Positions 1 to 12,334 of a stretch of DNA of 64,000 nt are shown piece after piece. The DNA is taken from positions 119,818,501 through 119,882,500 of the forward strand of contig NC_091245.1 of the NCBI RefSeq assembly GCF_042477335.2, given 5' to 3'. Both the position numbers and the translations under genes were made by a program. Numbering within the stretch: the first letter of the stretch is position 1; each line of letters begins with the position of its first letter. Below the pieces are notes generated by a model. The model ran no database searches. It saw nothing but the letters and a program-made list of their open reading frames with translations, and was not told where the DNA came from. The DNA is from Ovis canadensis (lineage: Eukaryota > Chordata > Mammalia > Artiodactyla > Bovidae).

Positions 1-440
1 GCTATGGTTTTTCCCATAGTCATGTATGGATGTGAGAGCTGGACCATAAAGAAACCTGAGTGCTGAAGAATTGATGCTTTTGAACTGTGGTGTTGGAGAA
101 GACTCTTTAGAGTCCTTTGGAATTCTAGGACATCAAACCAATCAATCCAAAAGGAAATCAAACTTGAATATTCATTGGAAGAACTGTTGCTGAAGCTGAA
201 GCTCCAATAATTTGGCCACCTGATGTGAAGAGCTGACTCACTGGAAAAGACCCTGATACTGGGAAGGAATAAAGACAAAGGGAGAAGAGGGCGGCAGAGG
301 ATGAGATGGTTGGATAGCATACACTGACTCAGTGGACATAAATCTGAGCAAACTCCAGGATATGGTGGACGAAGGAGTTTTGTGCGCTACAGTCTATGAG
401 GTCACATTAGACATGATTTAATGACTGAACAACAGCAAAC
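1..440 (+). mobile_element. BovB LINE, 3' end fragment (cut by window edge)
   Basis: Sense-strand 3' part of a BovB (RTE clade) LINE: end of the reverse-transcriptase reading frame followed by the 3' untranslated tail. It aligns by eye with the same stretch in the copies at 2100-2556 and 11840-12290. It is more diverged than those copies and has lost the clean GACTGAACTGAACTG terminus, so it is an older insertion. The left edge is the window boundary. Confidence 0.85.
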
Positions 441-506
441 ATGAGTGTGCTTCTAACTCCTTTATTTTCATTTCCTTTAAATGTGTATCCAGAAACGGAA
501 TTGTTG

Positions 507-2556
507 GATCCGGTGGATCAAATCCCTTATGATTATACAGTGGAAGTGAGAAATAGATTTAAGGGCCTAGATCTGATAGATAGAGTGCCTGATGAACTAT
601 GGAATGAGGTTCGTGACATTGTACAGGAGACAGGGATCAAGACCATCCCCATGGAAAAGAAATGCAAAAAAGCAAAATGGCTGTCTGGGGAGGCCTTACA
701 AATAGCTGCGAAGAGAAGTGAAAAGCAAAGGAGAAAAGGAAAGATATAAGCATCTGAATGCAGAGTTCCAGAGAATAGCAAGAAGAGATAAGAAAGCCTT
801 CTTCAGCAATCAATGCAAAGAAATAGAGGAAAACAACAGAAAGGGAAAGACTAGAGATCTCTTCAAGAAAATTAGAGATACCAAGGAACATTTCATGCAA
901 GATGGGCACAATAAAGGGCAGAAATCGTCTGGACCTAACAGAAGCAGAAGATATTAAGAAGAGGTGGCAAGAATACACAGAAGAACTGTACAAAAAGGAT
1001 CTTCACGACCCAGATAATCATGATGATGTGATCACTAACCTAGAGCCAGATATCTTGGAATGTGAAGTCAAGTGGGCCTTTGAAAGCATCACTGTGAACA
1101 AAGCTAGTGGAAATGATGGAATTCCAGTTGAGCTATTTCAAATCGTGAAAGATGATGCTGTGAAAGTGCTGCACTCAATATGCCAGCACATTTGGAAAAG
1201 TCAGCAGTGGCCACAGGACTGGAAAATGTCAGTTTTCATTCCAATTCCAAAGAAAGGCAATGCAAAAGAATGCTCAGACTACCACACAATTGCACTCATC
1301 TCACATGCTAGTAAAGTAATGCTCAAAGTTCTCCAGGCCAGACTTCAGCAATACGTGAAACGTGAACTCCCTGATGTTCAAGCTGGTTTTAGAAAAGGCA
1401 GAGGAACCAGAGATCAAATTGCCAACATCCGCTGGATCATGGAAAAAGCAAGAGAGTTCCAGAAAAACATCTATTTCTGTTTTATTGACTATGCCAAAGC
1501 CTTTGACTGTGTGGATCACAATAAACTGTGGAAAATTCTAAAAGAGATGGGAATACCAGACCACCTAACCTGCCTCTTGAGAAATCTGTATGCAGGTCAG
1601 GAAGCAACAGTTAGAACTGGACATGGAACAACAGACTGGTTCCAAATAGGAAAAGGAGTGCGTCAAGGCTGTATATTGTCAACCTGCTTATTTAACTTCT
1701 ATGTAGAGTACATCATGAGAAACGCTGGACTGGAAGAAACACAAGCTGGAATCGAGATTGCCAGGAGAAATATCAATAATCTCAGATATGCAGATGACAC
1801 CACCCTTATGGCAGAAAGTGAAGAGCCTCTTGATGAAAGTGAAAGAGGAGAGCGAAAAAGTTGGCTTAAAGCTCAACATTCAGAAAATAAAGATCATGGC
1901 ATCTGGTCCCATCACTTTATGGCAAATAGATGGGAAAACAATAGAAACAGTGTCAGACTTTATTTTGGGGGGCTCCAAAATCACTGCAGATGGTGAGTGC
2001 AGCCATGAAACTGAAAGACGCTTACTCCTTGGAAGAAAAGTTATGACCAACCTAGATAGTATATTCAAAAGCAGAGACATTACTTTGCCGACTAAGGTCC
2101 GTCTAGTCAAGGCTATGGTTTTACCCGTGGTCATGTGTGGATGTGAGAGTTGGACTACAAAGAAGGCTGAGTGCCGAAGAATTGATGCTTTTGAACTGTG
2201 GTGTTGGAGAAGACTCTTGAGAGTCCCTTGGACTGCAAGGAGATCCAACCAGTCCATTCTGAAGGAGATCAACCCTGGGATTTCTTTGGAAGGAATGATG
2301 CTAAAGCTGAAGCTCCAGTACTTTGGCCACCTGAAGTGAAGAGTTGACTCATTGGAAAATACTCTGATGCTGGGAGAGATTGTGGGCAGGAGGAGAAGGG
2401 GATGACTGAGGATGAGATGGCTGGATGGCATCACGGACTCAATGGACGTAGGTCTGAGTGAACTCCAGGAGTTGGTGATGGACAGGGAGGCCTGGCGTGC
2501 TGTGATTCATGGGGTCGCAAAGAGTCGGACACGACTGAGCGACTGAACTGAACTGT
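507..2556 (+). mobile_element. BovB LINE, 5'-truncated, with long RT reading frame
   Basis: A 5'-truncated BovB in sense orientation ending at the typical GACTGAACTGAACTG 3' terminus, which lacks a poly(A) tail as expected for RTE elements. The endonuclease part is missing. The frame open at 902-1996 carries reverse-transcriptase motifs FIDYAKAFD and YADDTTLM. The frame is lost near 1830 and resumes at 1758-2339 in another frame. Similar in sequence to the copies at 11022 and 16309 (minus). Confidence 0.93.
902..1996 (+). pseudogene. BovB reverse transcriptase fragment, frameshifted
   Basis: An open frame of 364 codons inside the BovB at 507-2556. The RT core is visible: fingers region followed by FIDYAKAFD (motif A, catalytic Asp), an IGKGVRQGC stretch (motif B), and NNLRYADDTTLM (motif C, YADD). 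After motif C the frame drifts into unrelated sequence because of a small indel near 1830; the true continuation is in the frame of 1758-2339 (SLLMKVKEESEKVGLKLN). The endonuclease half is absent, so no functional ORF2 can be made. This is a retroelement relic, not a host gene. Confidence 0.85.
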
Positions 2557-5160
2557 GGGCAGTTCTAATTTTTTTAAGTAACTTCCATAATGTTTTCCAT
2601 AACAGCCAAGCCAAACTTATTCCTAACAACAGTGAAGAAAGATTGCCTTTTCTCCACATACTTGCTGCTGCTGCTGCTGCCAAGTCACTTCAGCCATGTC
2701 CAACTCTGTACAACCCCACAGATGGCAGCCCACCAGGCACCCCTGTCCCTGGGATTCTCCAGGCAAGAATACTGGAGTGGGTTGCCATTTCCTTCTCCAA
2801 TGCACCAAAGTGAAAAGTGAAAGTGAAGTCGCTCAATCGTGTCTGACTTGTAGTGACCCCATGGACTGCAGCCTACCAGGCTCCTCCATCCATGGGATTT
2901 TCCAGGTAAGAGTACTGGAGTGGGGTGCCATCACCTTCTCCACCACATACTTGCTAGCATTTGTTATTTTTTGGCTTTTTGATGCTAGCCATTCTAATAG
3001 GTGTAAGGTGATATCTCTTTGTAGTTTTTATTTACATTTCCCTGATGATTAGTGACACTGAGCACCTTTTCAAGTACCTGTTGGCCATTTGTATGTATTC
3101 TTCTATACATACAAATAGAATAGACATATTCTTCTATAGATATGTAGAATAGACATTCTAAATGTCTATTTTTTCTCCCCTTATTTTTAATCAGATTTGG
3201 GTTTTGTTGTTGTTGTTATTGGATTGTATGAATTCTTTATATATCATAGATATTAACACTTTATTCAATATATTATTTGCAAATATATTCTCCTGTTCTG
3301 TAGGTTGATTTTCATTTTCTTTGTTTCTTTTGCTGTGCAGAAATTTATTCAATGTGATGTAGTCCCGTTTTATTTTTTCACTTGTGGTTTTGGTATCATA
3401 TCCCCAAAATTATTACCCAATCAAACATCAAGGAGTTTCTCCTTTATGTTTTCCTCTAGGGGTTTTATAGTATCAGGTTTTATGTTTGTCTTTAATTCAT
3501 TTTGAGTCAATTTTTTTGAGAGGTGTAAGATCGGGATCCAATTTCATTGCTCTGAATGTAGTTATCCAGGGTTTCCAATATCAGTTATTGAAGAGACTGT
3601 CCCTTCTCCACTAAATATTCTTGGCTCCTTTGTCTCCTATTAGTTGATTATATATATGAGGGTTTATTTCCGGGCTCTCTATTGTTTTCCATTGATCATG
3701 TGCCTATTTTCAGGCCATGACAATATTTTTTTAATCACTATAGCTTTGTAGTATACTTTGAGATGAAGTGTGATGCCTCTGGCTTTGTTCTTCTTTCTCA
3801 TGAATCGTTTGGCAAGTCTAGTTCTCTTTGGTTCCATACAAAGCTTAGGATTGTGATTTCTATTACTGTGTAAATGACTTCAGAATTTTGATAGAGATTA
3901 CATTGAATCTATAGATGATTTTAGGTAGTATTGACATTTTAACAATACTAATTCTTCTGATCCATGAACACAGGATAGCTTTCCATTTGTTCGTGTCTTC
4001 TTCAGTTTCTTTCATTTAGGCCATGTAGATTTCATTGTACAGATCTTTCAGCTCCTTGATGAAATTTATTCCTAAGTATTTTATTTCTGTTGCAATTGTG
4101 AATGAGATAGTTTACTTCATTTCTTTTTCAGATATTTTGTTGTTAGTGTATAGAAACATAACTGATTTCTGAATGTTAATTTTATATCCTGCAACTTTCC
4201 TGAATTCGTTCATTAGTTTCAGCAGTTTTTGGTTGAGTCTCTAGGATTTTTTACATATAAATCACATCATCTGTAAACAAAGACAGTTTTACTTCTTCCT
4301 TTCTTGTTTGCATGCCTCTTAAAATTTTTGTCTTGCCTAATTGCTCTAGTTAAGACTTCCTGTACTATGTTGAATAAGGGGTGAGAATGGGCACCCTTAT
4401 CTTATTCCTGATCTTAGAGAGAAAGCTTTTAATTTTTCACCATTGAGTATACTGTTAGCTGTGAAGTTATTATTTATAGCTTTAATTATGTTGAGATACG
4501 TTCCCGCTATACCCAATTTTTTGAAAGTTTTATTCATGAAATCATGTATTTTGTCAAATGCTTTTTCCTCATCTATCGAGATAATCATAAGATTATTACC
4601 TTTCATTCTACTAATATAGTGTATCCCATATATTGACTTGCCTATGCTGAATCATCCTTGCATCCCAGGGATAAATCCTACTTGATCATGGTGTGTAATC
4701 CTTTTAATGTGCTATTGAGTTCAGCTTGCTAATATTTTGTTGAGAATTTTTGCGTTGGGGTATTGATCTATATATTTCTTATAGAGTCCTTATCTGGTTT
4801 TGGTAGCAGGATAATTCTGGTCTCATAAAATGAGTTTGGAAGTATTCCTTCCTTTTCAATTTTTTGGAAGAGCTTGAGAAGGATTGGTATTAATTCTTTA
4901 AATATTTGGTAGAATTCACCAGTGAATCAAGCTTTTCTTGAGATTTTCTGTGTTGGGAGGGTTTTGAGTACTTATTCAATCTCCTTATTCATTATTGGTC
5001 TATTAAGATTCTTCTTTCTTTCTGATTCAGTCCTGGTACGTTCTAGGAATTTATGCCTATCTTCTAGGTTATCCAGTGTGTTGACATGTAATTATGATGT
5101 TTTACATCTTTGTATTATTAGTTGTTTCCTCCTTCATTTCTGATTTTATTTGAGGGTTAT
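2557..5160 (-). mobile_element. Old L1 LINE ORF2 remnant, minus strand
   Basis: Antisense L1 sequence covering much of ORF2. The minus-strand frame at 4397-4606 reads as an L1 RT segment ([10 protein letters not shown] followed by [10 protein letters not shown] and [10 protein letters not shown]). The flanking AT-rich text follows the L1 ORF2 pattern from the RT toward the C-terminal region. It carries many stops and indels, so it is ancient. A Bov-tA SINE at 2667-2942 interrupts it. The right edge, where L1 resemblance fades, is approximate. Confidence 0.75.
2667..2942 (-). mobile_element. Bov-tA SINE (dimeric tail type), minus strand
   Basis: Ruminant tRNA-derived SINE in reverse orientation, starting next to a (CTG)n stretch that is the inverted CAG-type tail. 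A 13-bp target duplication CCACATACTTGCT flanks it exactly at 2654-2666 and 2943-2955, showing insertion into the L1 on either side. Confidence 0.85.
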
Positions 5161-5407
5161 TATCTGAAATTTAATCTTTGTATTGGTACACGTGCTCCAT
5201 TCTTCTTGCTCCTTCTTGTGGCAGAATTCTTAAGCTTTTTCATCTTTTCTGGTTCTTACCAGTCACTAGGAAACCTCCCTGCTGTTTTCCAGAAGATGGC
5301 ATTAAATTCAAGTTTGTGGTTTCTCTTTGCCCACTGATATTGGCCTGTCTTCTGAATGGTCCCAGTCTATCTGGAGCTCTCTATAAATGCTTTGTGTGGA
5401 AGTACAT
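5161..5407. other. Unassigned AT-rich stretch
   Basis: No gene, RNA or clear repeat seen. The short open frames here have no recognisable domain. It may be a very diverged continuation of the L1. Confidence 0.4.
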
Positions 5408-5415
5408 ACCAGTAA

Positions 5416-5622
5416 GGGCTTCCCTGGTGGCTCAGACAGTAAAGAACCCACCTGCCATGCAGGAGACCCAGGTTTGATCCCTGGGTTGGAAAGATCCCCT
5501 GGAGGAGGGCATGGCAATCCACTCCAGTACTCTTGCCTGGAGAATCCCTATGGACAGAAGAGCCTGACAGGCTACAGTCCATGAGGTTGCAAAGAGCCGG
5601 ACATTACTGAGTGACTAAGCAC
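5416..5622 (+). mobile_element. Bov-tA SINE, plus strand
   Basis: Complete SINE with a tRNA-like head beginning GGGCTTCCCTGGTGGCTCAG. It has an internal B-box-like GGTTTGATCCC and the BovB-derived tail ending in GACTAAGC. An 8-bp duplication ACCAGTAA flanks it at 5408-5415 and 5623-5630. Confidence 0.88.
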
Positions 5623-5630
5623 ACCAGTAA

Positions 5631-6371
5631 TTGGCACAGAGCTGGGGAAGGTGTGGGTTTAGCACTTGAGGCCTTGGAGGTGTCCCTTGGATCTGAGACT
5701 GATTCCTGGGTTCGGTACTCCCAGAGGCTTAGGTAGACTTCCTGCTGAGTGCAGTCAGAAGGAATGAAGTCCCTTCTTTCCTTCTTTCCCAATCTCCTCC
5801 CCAACCTCAGCCATGGAGGTCCCACCTCAGTTCTCTGGGTGTTGCTGGAGAGAAATGGGTTGCTCCAGCCACTTCCTGCACAGCTAGGGTAGCCAAGCAC
5901 TCATACTCGCAGCTATCCTTTTTCCCCAGGGAGAATTCACCTCCTGGTTGGATAAGTTTCCCCTCTCCCAACTCCCGCACACATTCCCTACCCACTCCCC
6001 CAGGCACAGTGTTTCCTTATGAGGGGTGGGAGAACTGGGAAAGTTTCTCTTACCCTCACCTTCACAGCAACCAAACATTTTTTTTTTTTTTCTAGAATAG
6101 TGTGCTGGAATCACTTCTTGGGAAAACTGTACTTTTGCAAATTCTCTCTCATGCATGAATATCTACCCAGGGCAGCACTCTCCAGCGTTTTTCCTGGCTG
6201 TACTGAGAGAGGTCTGGGTAGGTTTGTTGGCTGCCCAGTTCCACAGCTCATACCAATGTCTGTCTGCCTATTATTGAATCCACAGGTGGGCATGACGCAT
6301 CCAAGATTCCTTGGCAATATGGTGCTAGATCCCACAACAGCCACAGAGGCCCTTATGTTCATGGATGGGAT
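5631..6371. other. Intergenic, no feature recognised
   Basis: No coding region, RNA gene or repeat family recognised, apart from a T-run of about 13 at 6079-6091. Short open frames on both strands show no domain, codon bias or splice context. Confidence 0.4.
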
Positions 6372-6388
6372 ATTTCATTGTTTGAAAG

Positions 6389-6606
6389 TAAAAGTGTTAA
6401 TCTCTCAGTTGTGTCTGACTCTTTGCTACGCTATGGACTATAGCCCACAGGTCTCCTCTATCCAGGGAATTCTCAGGTAAGAATACTGGAGTATAGTCAG
6501 TATTCTGCCATTCACTTCTCCAGGGCATCTTCCTGACCCAGGGATCAAACCTGTGTCTCCCCCACCGCAGGTAGATTCCTTAACATCTGAACCACTGTGG
6601 AAGCCC
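6389..6606 (-). mobile_element. Bov-tA SINE, minus strand
   Basis: Reverse-oriented SINE with the tRNA-like head at its right end (B-box-like GATCAAACCTGTG, then GGAAGCCC). Imperfect 17-bp target duplications lie at 6372-6388 and 6607-6623 (ATTTCATTGTTTGAAAG versus ATTTCGTTGTTTAAAAG). Two mismatches indicate moderate age. Confidence 0.86.
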
Positions 6607-6623
6607 ATTTCGTTGTTTAAAAG

Positions 6624-9100
6624 GGAGGATATAAAGAGAACTGTCTTATACCACCATGATGCTGACGCCGTTCCTAGGCAGCACGTCTAATGGTCTTGCT
6701 TAGAGACACTTAAGCAGCTGCAGTCAGATTGATCTTGGGTGACCTCAGCCTGCAGTGGCTTGGAGTGGGGCTTTGATTCCCAGCCAGATATTAAGATCAG
6801 GTCACAATAGTGAAAACACCATATCCTAGCCACTAGACCAGTCATCAGTGACAAGGGCTGTGACTCTTTTGACTGTGCAAAAAAGAATTTCTAAAAAGAT
6901 GGGAAATAATGAAGCAAATATTTATTAAGAGGAAAAAGTACAGTGTATGTGGATAGACACATGGGCAGACTCAGAGGCAGAGTCCCTGAGTTGTGCCCTC
7001 ATGGCAGTTTAAATCATTTATATGGAGCATTTCTTCTAGTTTTCCTTTGGCCAAACTTTTTGATTTGCCTGGATCATAGTCCATACTTGGTATATGTCAT
7101 GATTCTTCCATGTGTGTGAATGCATCTCTTAGCCAAGATGGATTTTATCGAACAGGCGTATGGGTAGAGCATCCCTTGATGTCACCTCCCGCTTTGATCT
7201 CCAGTGAGCCTTTCTGTGCACGTGTGGTCAGGGAGGTCTCCTGACTTCGGGAATGAGAAATATGTGGTCTGGGCAAAGTCCATTGTTCTCCCTCAGTTGT
7301 CCTGCTATTCTCGTCTTGGAGTTTTGGTCCATACAGAATGAATCTCCAATTGCTTTACCATGTGTTAGGGAAGGAGGGGACATCAACATTTCTGCCCCAA
7401 GACAACAGGATGGCTGGGAGCTGGCTCTTTCCCAATGGCCTCAGTCGCAGAGCAGGAGGTCACTTTGGGCTGCCATACCTTGATTCTCCTGCACATCACC
7501 TCTCCAGCAGGATAGCACAGATTCGTTCCCTTGGCAAATGGGCTCCAAGAGTGACAGTATCAAAGCACAAATGCTTATCAAACTTATGCTTGCTTCAGAC
7601 TTAATGTTTCATCAGTCAATACAAGCCCCATGGCCAGTCCAGAGTTTATGTGGAAGAATACCACATGGAGGTGGATCCTGAGATACATGACTCTTTGGGG
7701 AGAGTAATATAACAATGTCTCATAATTCAGTAATAAGCAGTTAGAGAATTGGAGAGGGAAATAACCAACTCCACCCCTGTCTTCCTGTCTTACTTAAGGA
7801 TGAGAAATTGAATGTTTTCTGCCATATTAGTCATCAGTGACTGCAGCCCTCTAACATTAGGAAACTTGGGGTGTGAAAATATAGGATACGAGCCCAGATA
7901 GCTGAGGTGCATATCGAAGGAATGATTGCAGTGAGCCTAGATTCTGGCATCTTCCCATACATAGGAAAGTGCTAAACTCCTTAACTTGGGAAATCTGTTT
8001 TTTTTTTTTAATTAATGATGATCTTTTGATGTTCAGACTACTTACACTTTGTTGCAGAACTTCTGTATAACCTGGCTCCCCACTCACCTCCTCAGAGCAG
8101 TTCTATCAGGGTTACTTGAGATGCTGCCTCCTGGGATTGAAATCCTAAAAATTCCTTCAGAATAAAACACAACTCTCAATAAGGTTGTGAATAATTTATG
8201 TCAACAAAGGTGAAGGAGGTAGAAGCTGAAAAGCACTTGTGAAGATCAGAGTCCAGGAACACAGGCTCATTAGAAGACTGAGACTTAATCATAGCAGTAT
8301 GGACTTTACTGATCACCTTGACAAGTTCCACAATTAGGGAATGAGAGAAAAAAATGTTGAAGAGTGTTTACGAGGAAAGTGGAGACGAAGGAGACAGTGA
8401 GAACAGACAACTCAAACAGGATTGTGGTAAAAGAGTGAAAAAAAGGTGTATGGAGGGAGATATGAGATAAAGAGTGGTTGGTTGGTTGGTTGGTTTCTTT
8501 TATTGAGAAATACTGTAACACGCTTTTATGCTGATAGAAAAGACAAATAGATAATTCATGGGACTACTGTTTCTCTGTACTCTCTGTAGGACAATTGTTA
8601 ACACCTGCTTTAAAGATTTTCAAGGCCAAAATTACTTTATCATCCTTGAAGTCAAGCACTTTAAGGATACCACCAAGCATGTGATGAGGCAGATCTAAAA
8701 TTCCTTTCATTTAAAAATAAAAGTCTGGCCTTTTTTGCCCACAGGTGCCCTTCTGTATAGGTCACTTAATTTTCATAATATTGCCATTGAATATCAATTC
8801 CTAACCCCCATCCTTGCCCTTCCCCACTGCTGATGTGGATCCCAAAGCACATGGAGTTTTCCTGTGGGTGATATAAAACACCAGCAATTCTGTCTCTCAT
8901 TTGCAAATTATCTCCCTTCAAGTTCCTAGAAAGAGCTAGGCCAGTAGCAATGATATTCAAAGAAAACTGATCAACAAATTAGTTTTCATCTGCTCCTCCG
9001 GTCAGCAAAAACAAAACCTGGAGCTGACTCTGGCTCAGATCATCAGCTCCTTACACAAAATTCAGGCTTAAATTGAAGGAAGGAGGGAAAACCAAGAAGC
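6624..9100. other. Intergenic with unnamed old repeat sequence
   Basis: No gene recognised. 8040-8190 resembles the end of a retroviral LTR: a pyrimidine-rich stretch, then GAATAAAA and a CA-rich end. 8190-8300 shares text with the dispersed repeat at 10763-11021 and 19605-19865. A short (GGTT)n run lies near 8474-8496. Open frames at 7253-7604 have no recognisable domain. Confidence 0.4.
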
Positions 9101-10380
9101 CATCCATGTATGACCTAATCAAACCCTTATGATTATGTACTGGAGGTGACAAATAGATTTAAGAGATTAGATCTGAGACAGAGTGCCTGAAGAAATATGG
9201 ATGGAGATTTGTAACATTGTACAAGAAGTGGTGACCAAAAACATTCCCAAGAAAAAGAAATGCAAGAAGGCAATGTGGTTGTCTGAGGACATCTCTTGAG
9301 AGTCCCTTTGACTGCAAGGAGATCCAACCAGTCCATTCTGAAGGAGATTAGCCCTGGGATTTCTTTGGAAGGAATGATGCTAAAGCTGAAACTCCAGTAC
9401 TTTGGCCACCTCATGCGAAGAGTTGACTCATTGGAAAAGACTCTGTTGCTGGGAGGGATTGGGGGTAGGAGGAGAAGAGGACAATAGAGGATGAGATGGC
9501 TGGATGGCATCACTGACTCGATGGACATGAGTCTGAGTGAACTCCAGGAGTTGGTGATGGACAGGGAGGCCTGGCGTGCTGTGATTCATGGGGTCGCAAA
9601 GAGTCGGACATGACTGAGCGACTGAACTGAACTGAGGAGGTCTTACAAATAGCTGAGGAAAGAAGAGAAATGAAAGGCAAAGGAGAAACGGAAAGATATA
9701 CACAACTGAATGCAGAGTTCCAAAGAATAGCGAGGAGAGATAAGAAGCGTTCTTAAGCAAACAAGGCAAAGAAATAGAGGAGAAAAACAGAATGGGAAAG
9801 ACAAGCGATCTCTTCAAGAGAATTGGAGACAACAAGGGAATACTTCATGCAAAGATGAGCACAATAAAGGTAAAAAGTGTCAAGGACCTAATAGAAGCAG
9901 AAGAGGTTAAGAAGAGGTGGCAAGAATACCCAGAAGAATTGTACAGAAAAGGTCTTAATGACCCAGATAACCACAATGGTGTGGTCACCAAACTAGAGCC
10001 AGACATCCTGAAGTGTGAAGTCAGGTGGGCCTTAGGAAGCATTACTGCAAACAAATCTAGTGAAGGTGATGGAATTCCAGTTGAGCTATTTCAAATCCTA
10101 AAAGATGATGCTGTGAAAGTGCTGCACTCAATATGCCAGCAAATTTGGAAAACTTAGCAGTGGCCACAGGACTGGAAAAGGTCAGTTTTCATTCCAATCC
10201 CAAAGGAAGGCAATGACAAAGAATGTTAAAACCACCACACAATTTCAGTCATTTCACATGCTAGCAAGGAAATGCTCAAAATCCTTCAAGCTAGGCTTCA
10301 ATAGTACATGAACCAAGAACTTCCAGATGTACAAGCTGGAATTAGAAAAGGCAGAGGAACCAGAGATCAAATTGCTGCCT
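9101..10380 (+). mobile_element. BovB LINE, 5' and 3' truncated, interrupted by a second BovB
   Basis: Sense BovB sequence from the inter-domain region (starting CCATCCATGTATGACC) into the RT. The parts at 9101-9287 and 9634-10380 read continuously across an inserted BovB 3' end. It stops abruptly at 10380 inside the RT domain. Open frame 9792-10157 is the N-terminal RT part. Many substitutions and stops make it older than the insert it carries. Confidence 0.85.
9288..9633 (+). mobile_element. Short BovB 3' end nested in an older BovB
   Basis: A heavily 5'-truncated BovB (RT tail plus 3' end, finishing GACTGAACTGAACTG). The host element reads GTCTGAGGA on the left and resumes at AGGAGGTCTTAC on the right. 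CTGAGGA is shared by both junctions and is the likely target duplication. Confidence 0.85.
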
Positions 10381-11021
10381 CTCCACTGGGAGTTACCCTT
10401 GGGCAGGTAATCTGTGGGTCTTAATTGTTTATTTATTTTTCCTCCTGGTTATGTTGCCCTCTGAGGTTCCAAGGCTCACCACAGACTCGACAGTGAGAAT
10501 GTTTCCTGTTTGCAAACTTCTCTCTTTTTTAAGACTCCCTTCCCGTGAAGGATCTCCATCCCCACCCCTTGTCTTTTTATCTTTTATATCTTTTCCTTCC
10601 TCCTTTCGAAGACAATAGCCTCTTTTCTGGGTGCCTGATGTCCTCTGCCAGCATTCAGAAGTTGTTTTGTGGAATGTACTCAATGTTCAAATGTTCTTTT
10701 GATGAATTTTTGGGAAAGAAGGTGGTCTCCCTGTCCTATTCCTCCGCTATCTTAGGACTAACCCCTGTTTTTGTTTTTAAACAAATTCCTGCTCTCAAGG
10801 AAAATAGTTTCCCTTGAGAAGCTATCAGAGCCCAACTGATATGAGGGAAGGGCAATACTCAGCTCCAGCCCCCTCTTTTTATCTCTCTTAAGGGTGTAGA
10901 GGTAGGAAGCGGAGAAACACCTGAGAAGGTCAGAGCCCAAGAATACAGGCTCATTAATGACTGAGACCTAAGCAGAGAATTAGAGGATGCTTCTTCTCAC
11001 CCCCATATCTTTACACCACAC
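10381..11021. other. L1_BT 5'-UTR-like and LTR-like sequence between BovB copies
   Basis: 10381-10760 resembles text I associate with the L1_BT 5' region in reverse orientation, ending TCCTCCGCTATCTTAGGAC. 10763-11021 is a dispersed repeat also present at 19605-19865 and partly at 8190-8300, possibly part of an LTR. No coding region is supported. Confidence 0.4.
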
Positions 11022-12292
11022 AGGCTAGTAAAGTAATGCTCAAAATTCTCCAAGCCAGGCTTCAGCAATACGTGAAACATGAAATTCCTGACGTTCAAGC
11101 TGGTTTTAGAAAAGGCAGAGGAACTAGAGATCAAATTGCCAACATCCGCTGGATCATGGAAAAAGCAAGAGAGTTCCAGAAAAACATCTATTTCTGCTTT
11201 ATTGACTATGCCAAAGCCTTTGACTGTGTGGATCACAACAAACTGTGGAAAATTCTAAAAGAGATGGGAATACCAGACCACCTGACCTGCCTCTTGAGAA
11301 ATCTGTATGCAGGCCAGGAAGCAACAGTTCGAACTGGACATGGAACAACAGACTGGTTCCAAATAGGAAAAGGAGTATGTCAAGGCTGTATATTGCCACC
11401 CTGCTTATTTAACTTCTATGCAGAGTACATCATGAGAAATGCTGGACTGGAAGAAACACAAGCTGGAATCAAGATATCCAGGAGAAATATCAATAACCTC
11501 AGATATGCAGATGACACCACCCTTATGGCAGGAAGTGAAGAGAAACTAAAAAGCCTCTTGATGAAAGTGAAAGAGGAGAGTGAAAAAGTCGGCTAAAAGT
11601 TCAACATTGAGAAAACGAAGATCATGGCATCCGGTCCCATCACTTCATGGGAAATAGATGGAGAAACAGTGGAAACAGTGTCAGACTTTATATTTTTGGG
11701 CTCCAAAATCACTCCAGATGGTGACTGCAGCCATGAAATTAAAAGACGCTTATTCCTTGGAAGGAAAGTTATGACCAACCTAGATAGCATATTCAAAAGC
11801 AGAGACATTACTTTGCCGACTAAGGTCTGTCTAGTCAAGGCTATGGTTTTTCCTATGGTCATGTATGGATGGGAGAGTTGGACTGTGAAGAAGGCTGAGC
11901 ACTGAAGAATTGATGCCTTTGAACTGTGGTGTTGGAGAAGACTCTTGAGAGTCCCTTGGACTGCAAGGAGATCCAACCAGTCCATTCTGAAGGAGATCAG
12001 CCCTGGGATTTCTTTGGAAGGAATGATGCTAAAGCTGAAGCTCCAGTACTTTGGCCACCTCATGTGAAGAGTTGACTCATTGGAGAAAACTTTGATGCTG
12101 GGAGGGATTGGGGGCAGGAGGAGAAGGGGACGACAGAGGATGAGATGGCTGGATGGCATCACTGACTCGATGCACGTGACTCTGAGTGAACTCCAGGAGT
12201 TGGTGATGGACAGGGAGGCCTGGCGTGCTGCAATTCATGGGGTCGCAAAGAGTCGGACATGACTGAGCGACTGAACTGAACTGAACTGAATA
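11022..12292 (+). mobile_element. BovB LINE, 5'-truncated, well preserved
   Basis: Sense BovB beginning within the RT and ending in GACTGAACTGAACTGAACTGA. The frame at 11036-11596 (186 codons) spans FIDYAKAFD, a GVCQGC motif-B stretch and YADDTTLM. It closes at a TAA near 11594, and the C-terminal part continues in another frame at 11624-11905. Among the least diverged copies here. Confidence 0.92.
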
Positions 12293-12334
12293 ACAGGAAG
12301 TCAACAGAAAAGCATATGGAAGGTAGCTGAATGT

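Noticed and set aside
5416-5490. tRNA gene
   Set aside because: The tRNA-like box sequences belong to the Bov-tA SINE head, with the SINE body and target duplications around them.
902-12000. RT-containing frames as host genes or a retron/DGR-type system
   Set aside because: The sequence and 3' tail are BovB, repeated a dozen times in the window, with frame breaks.
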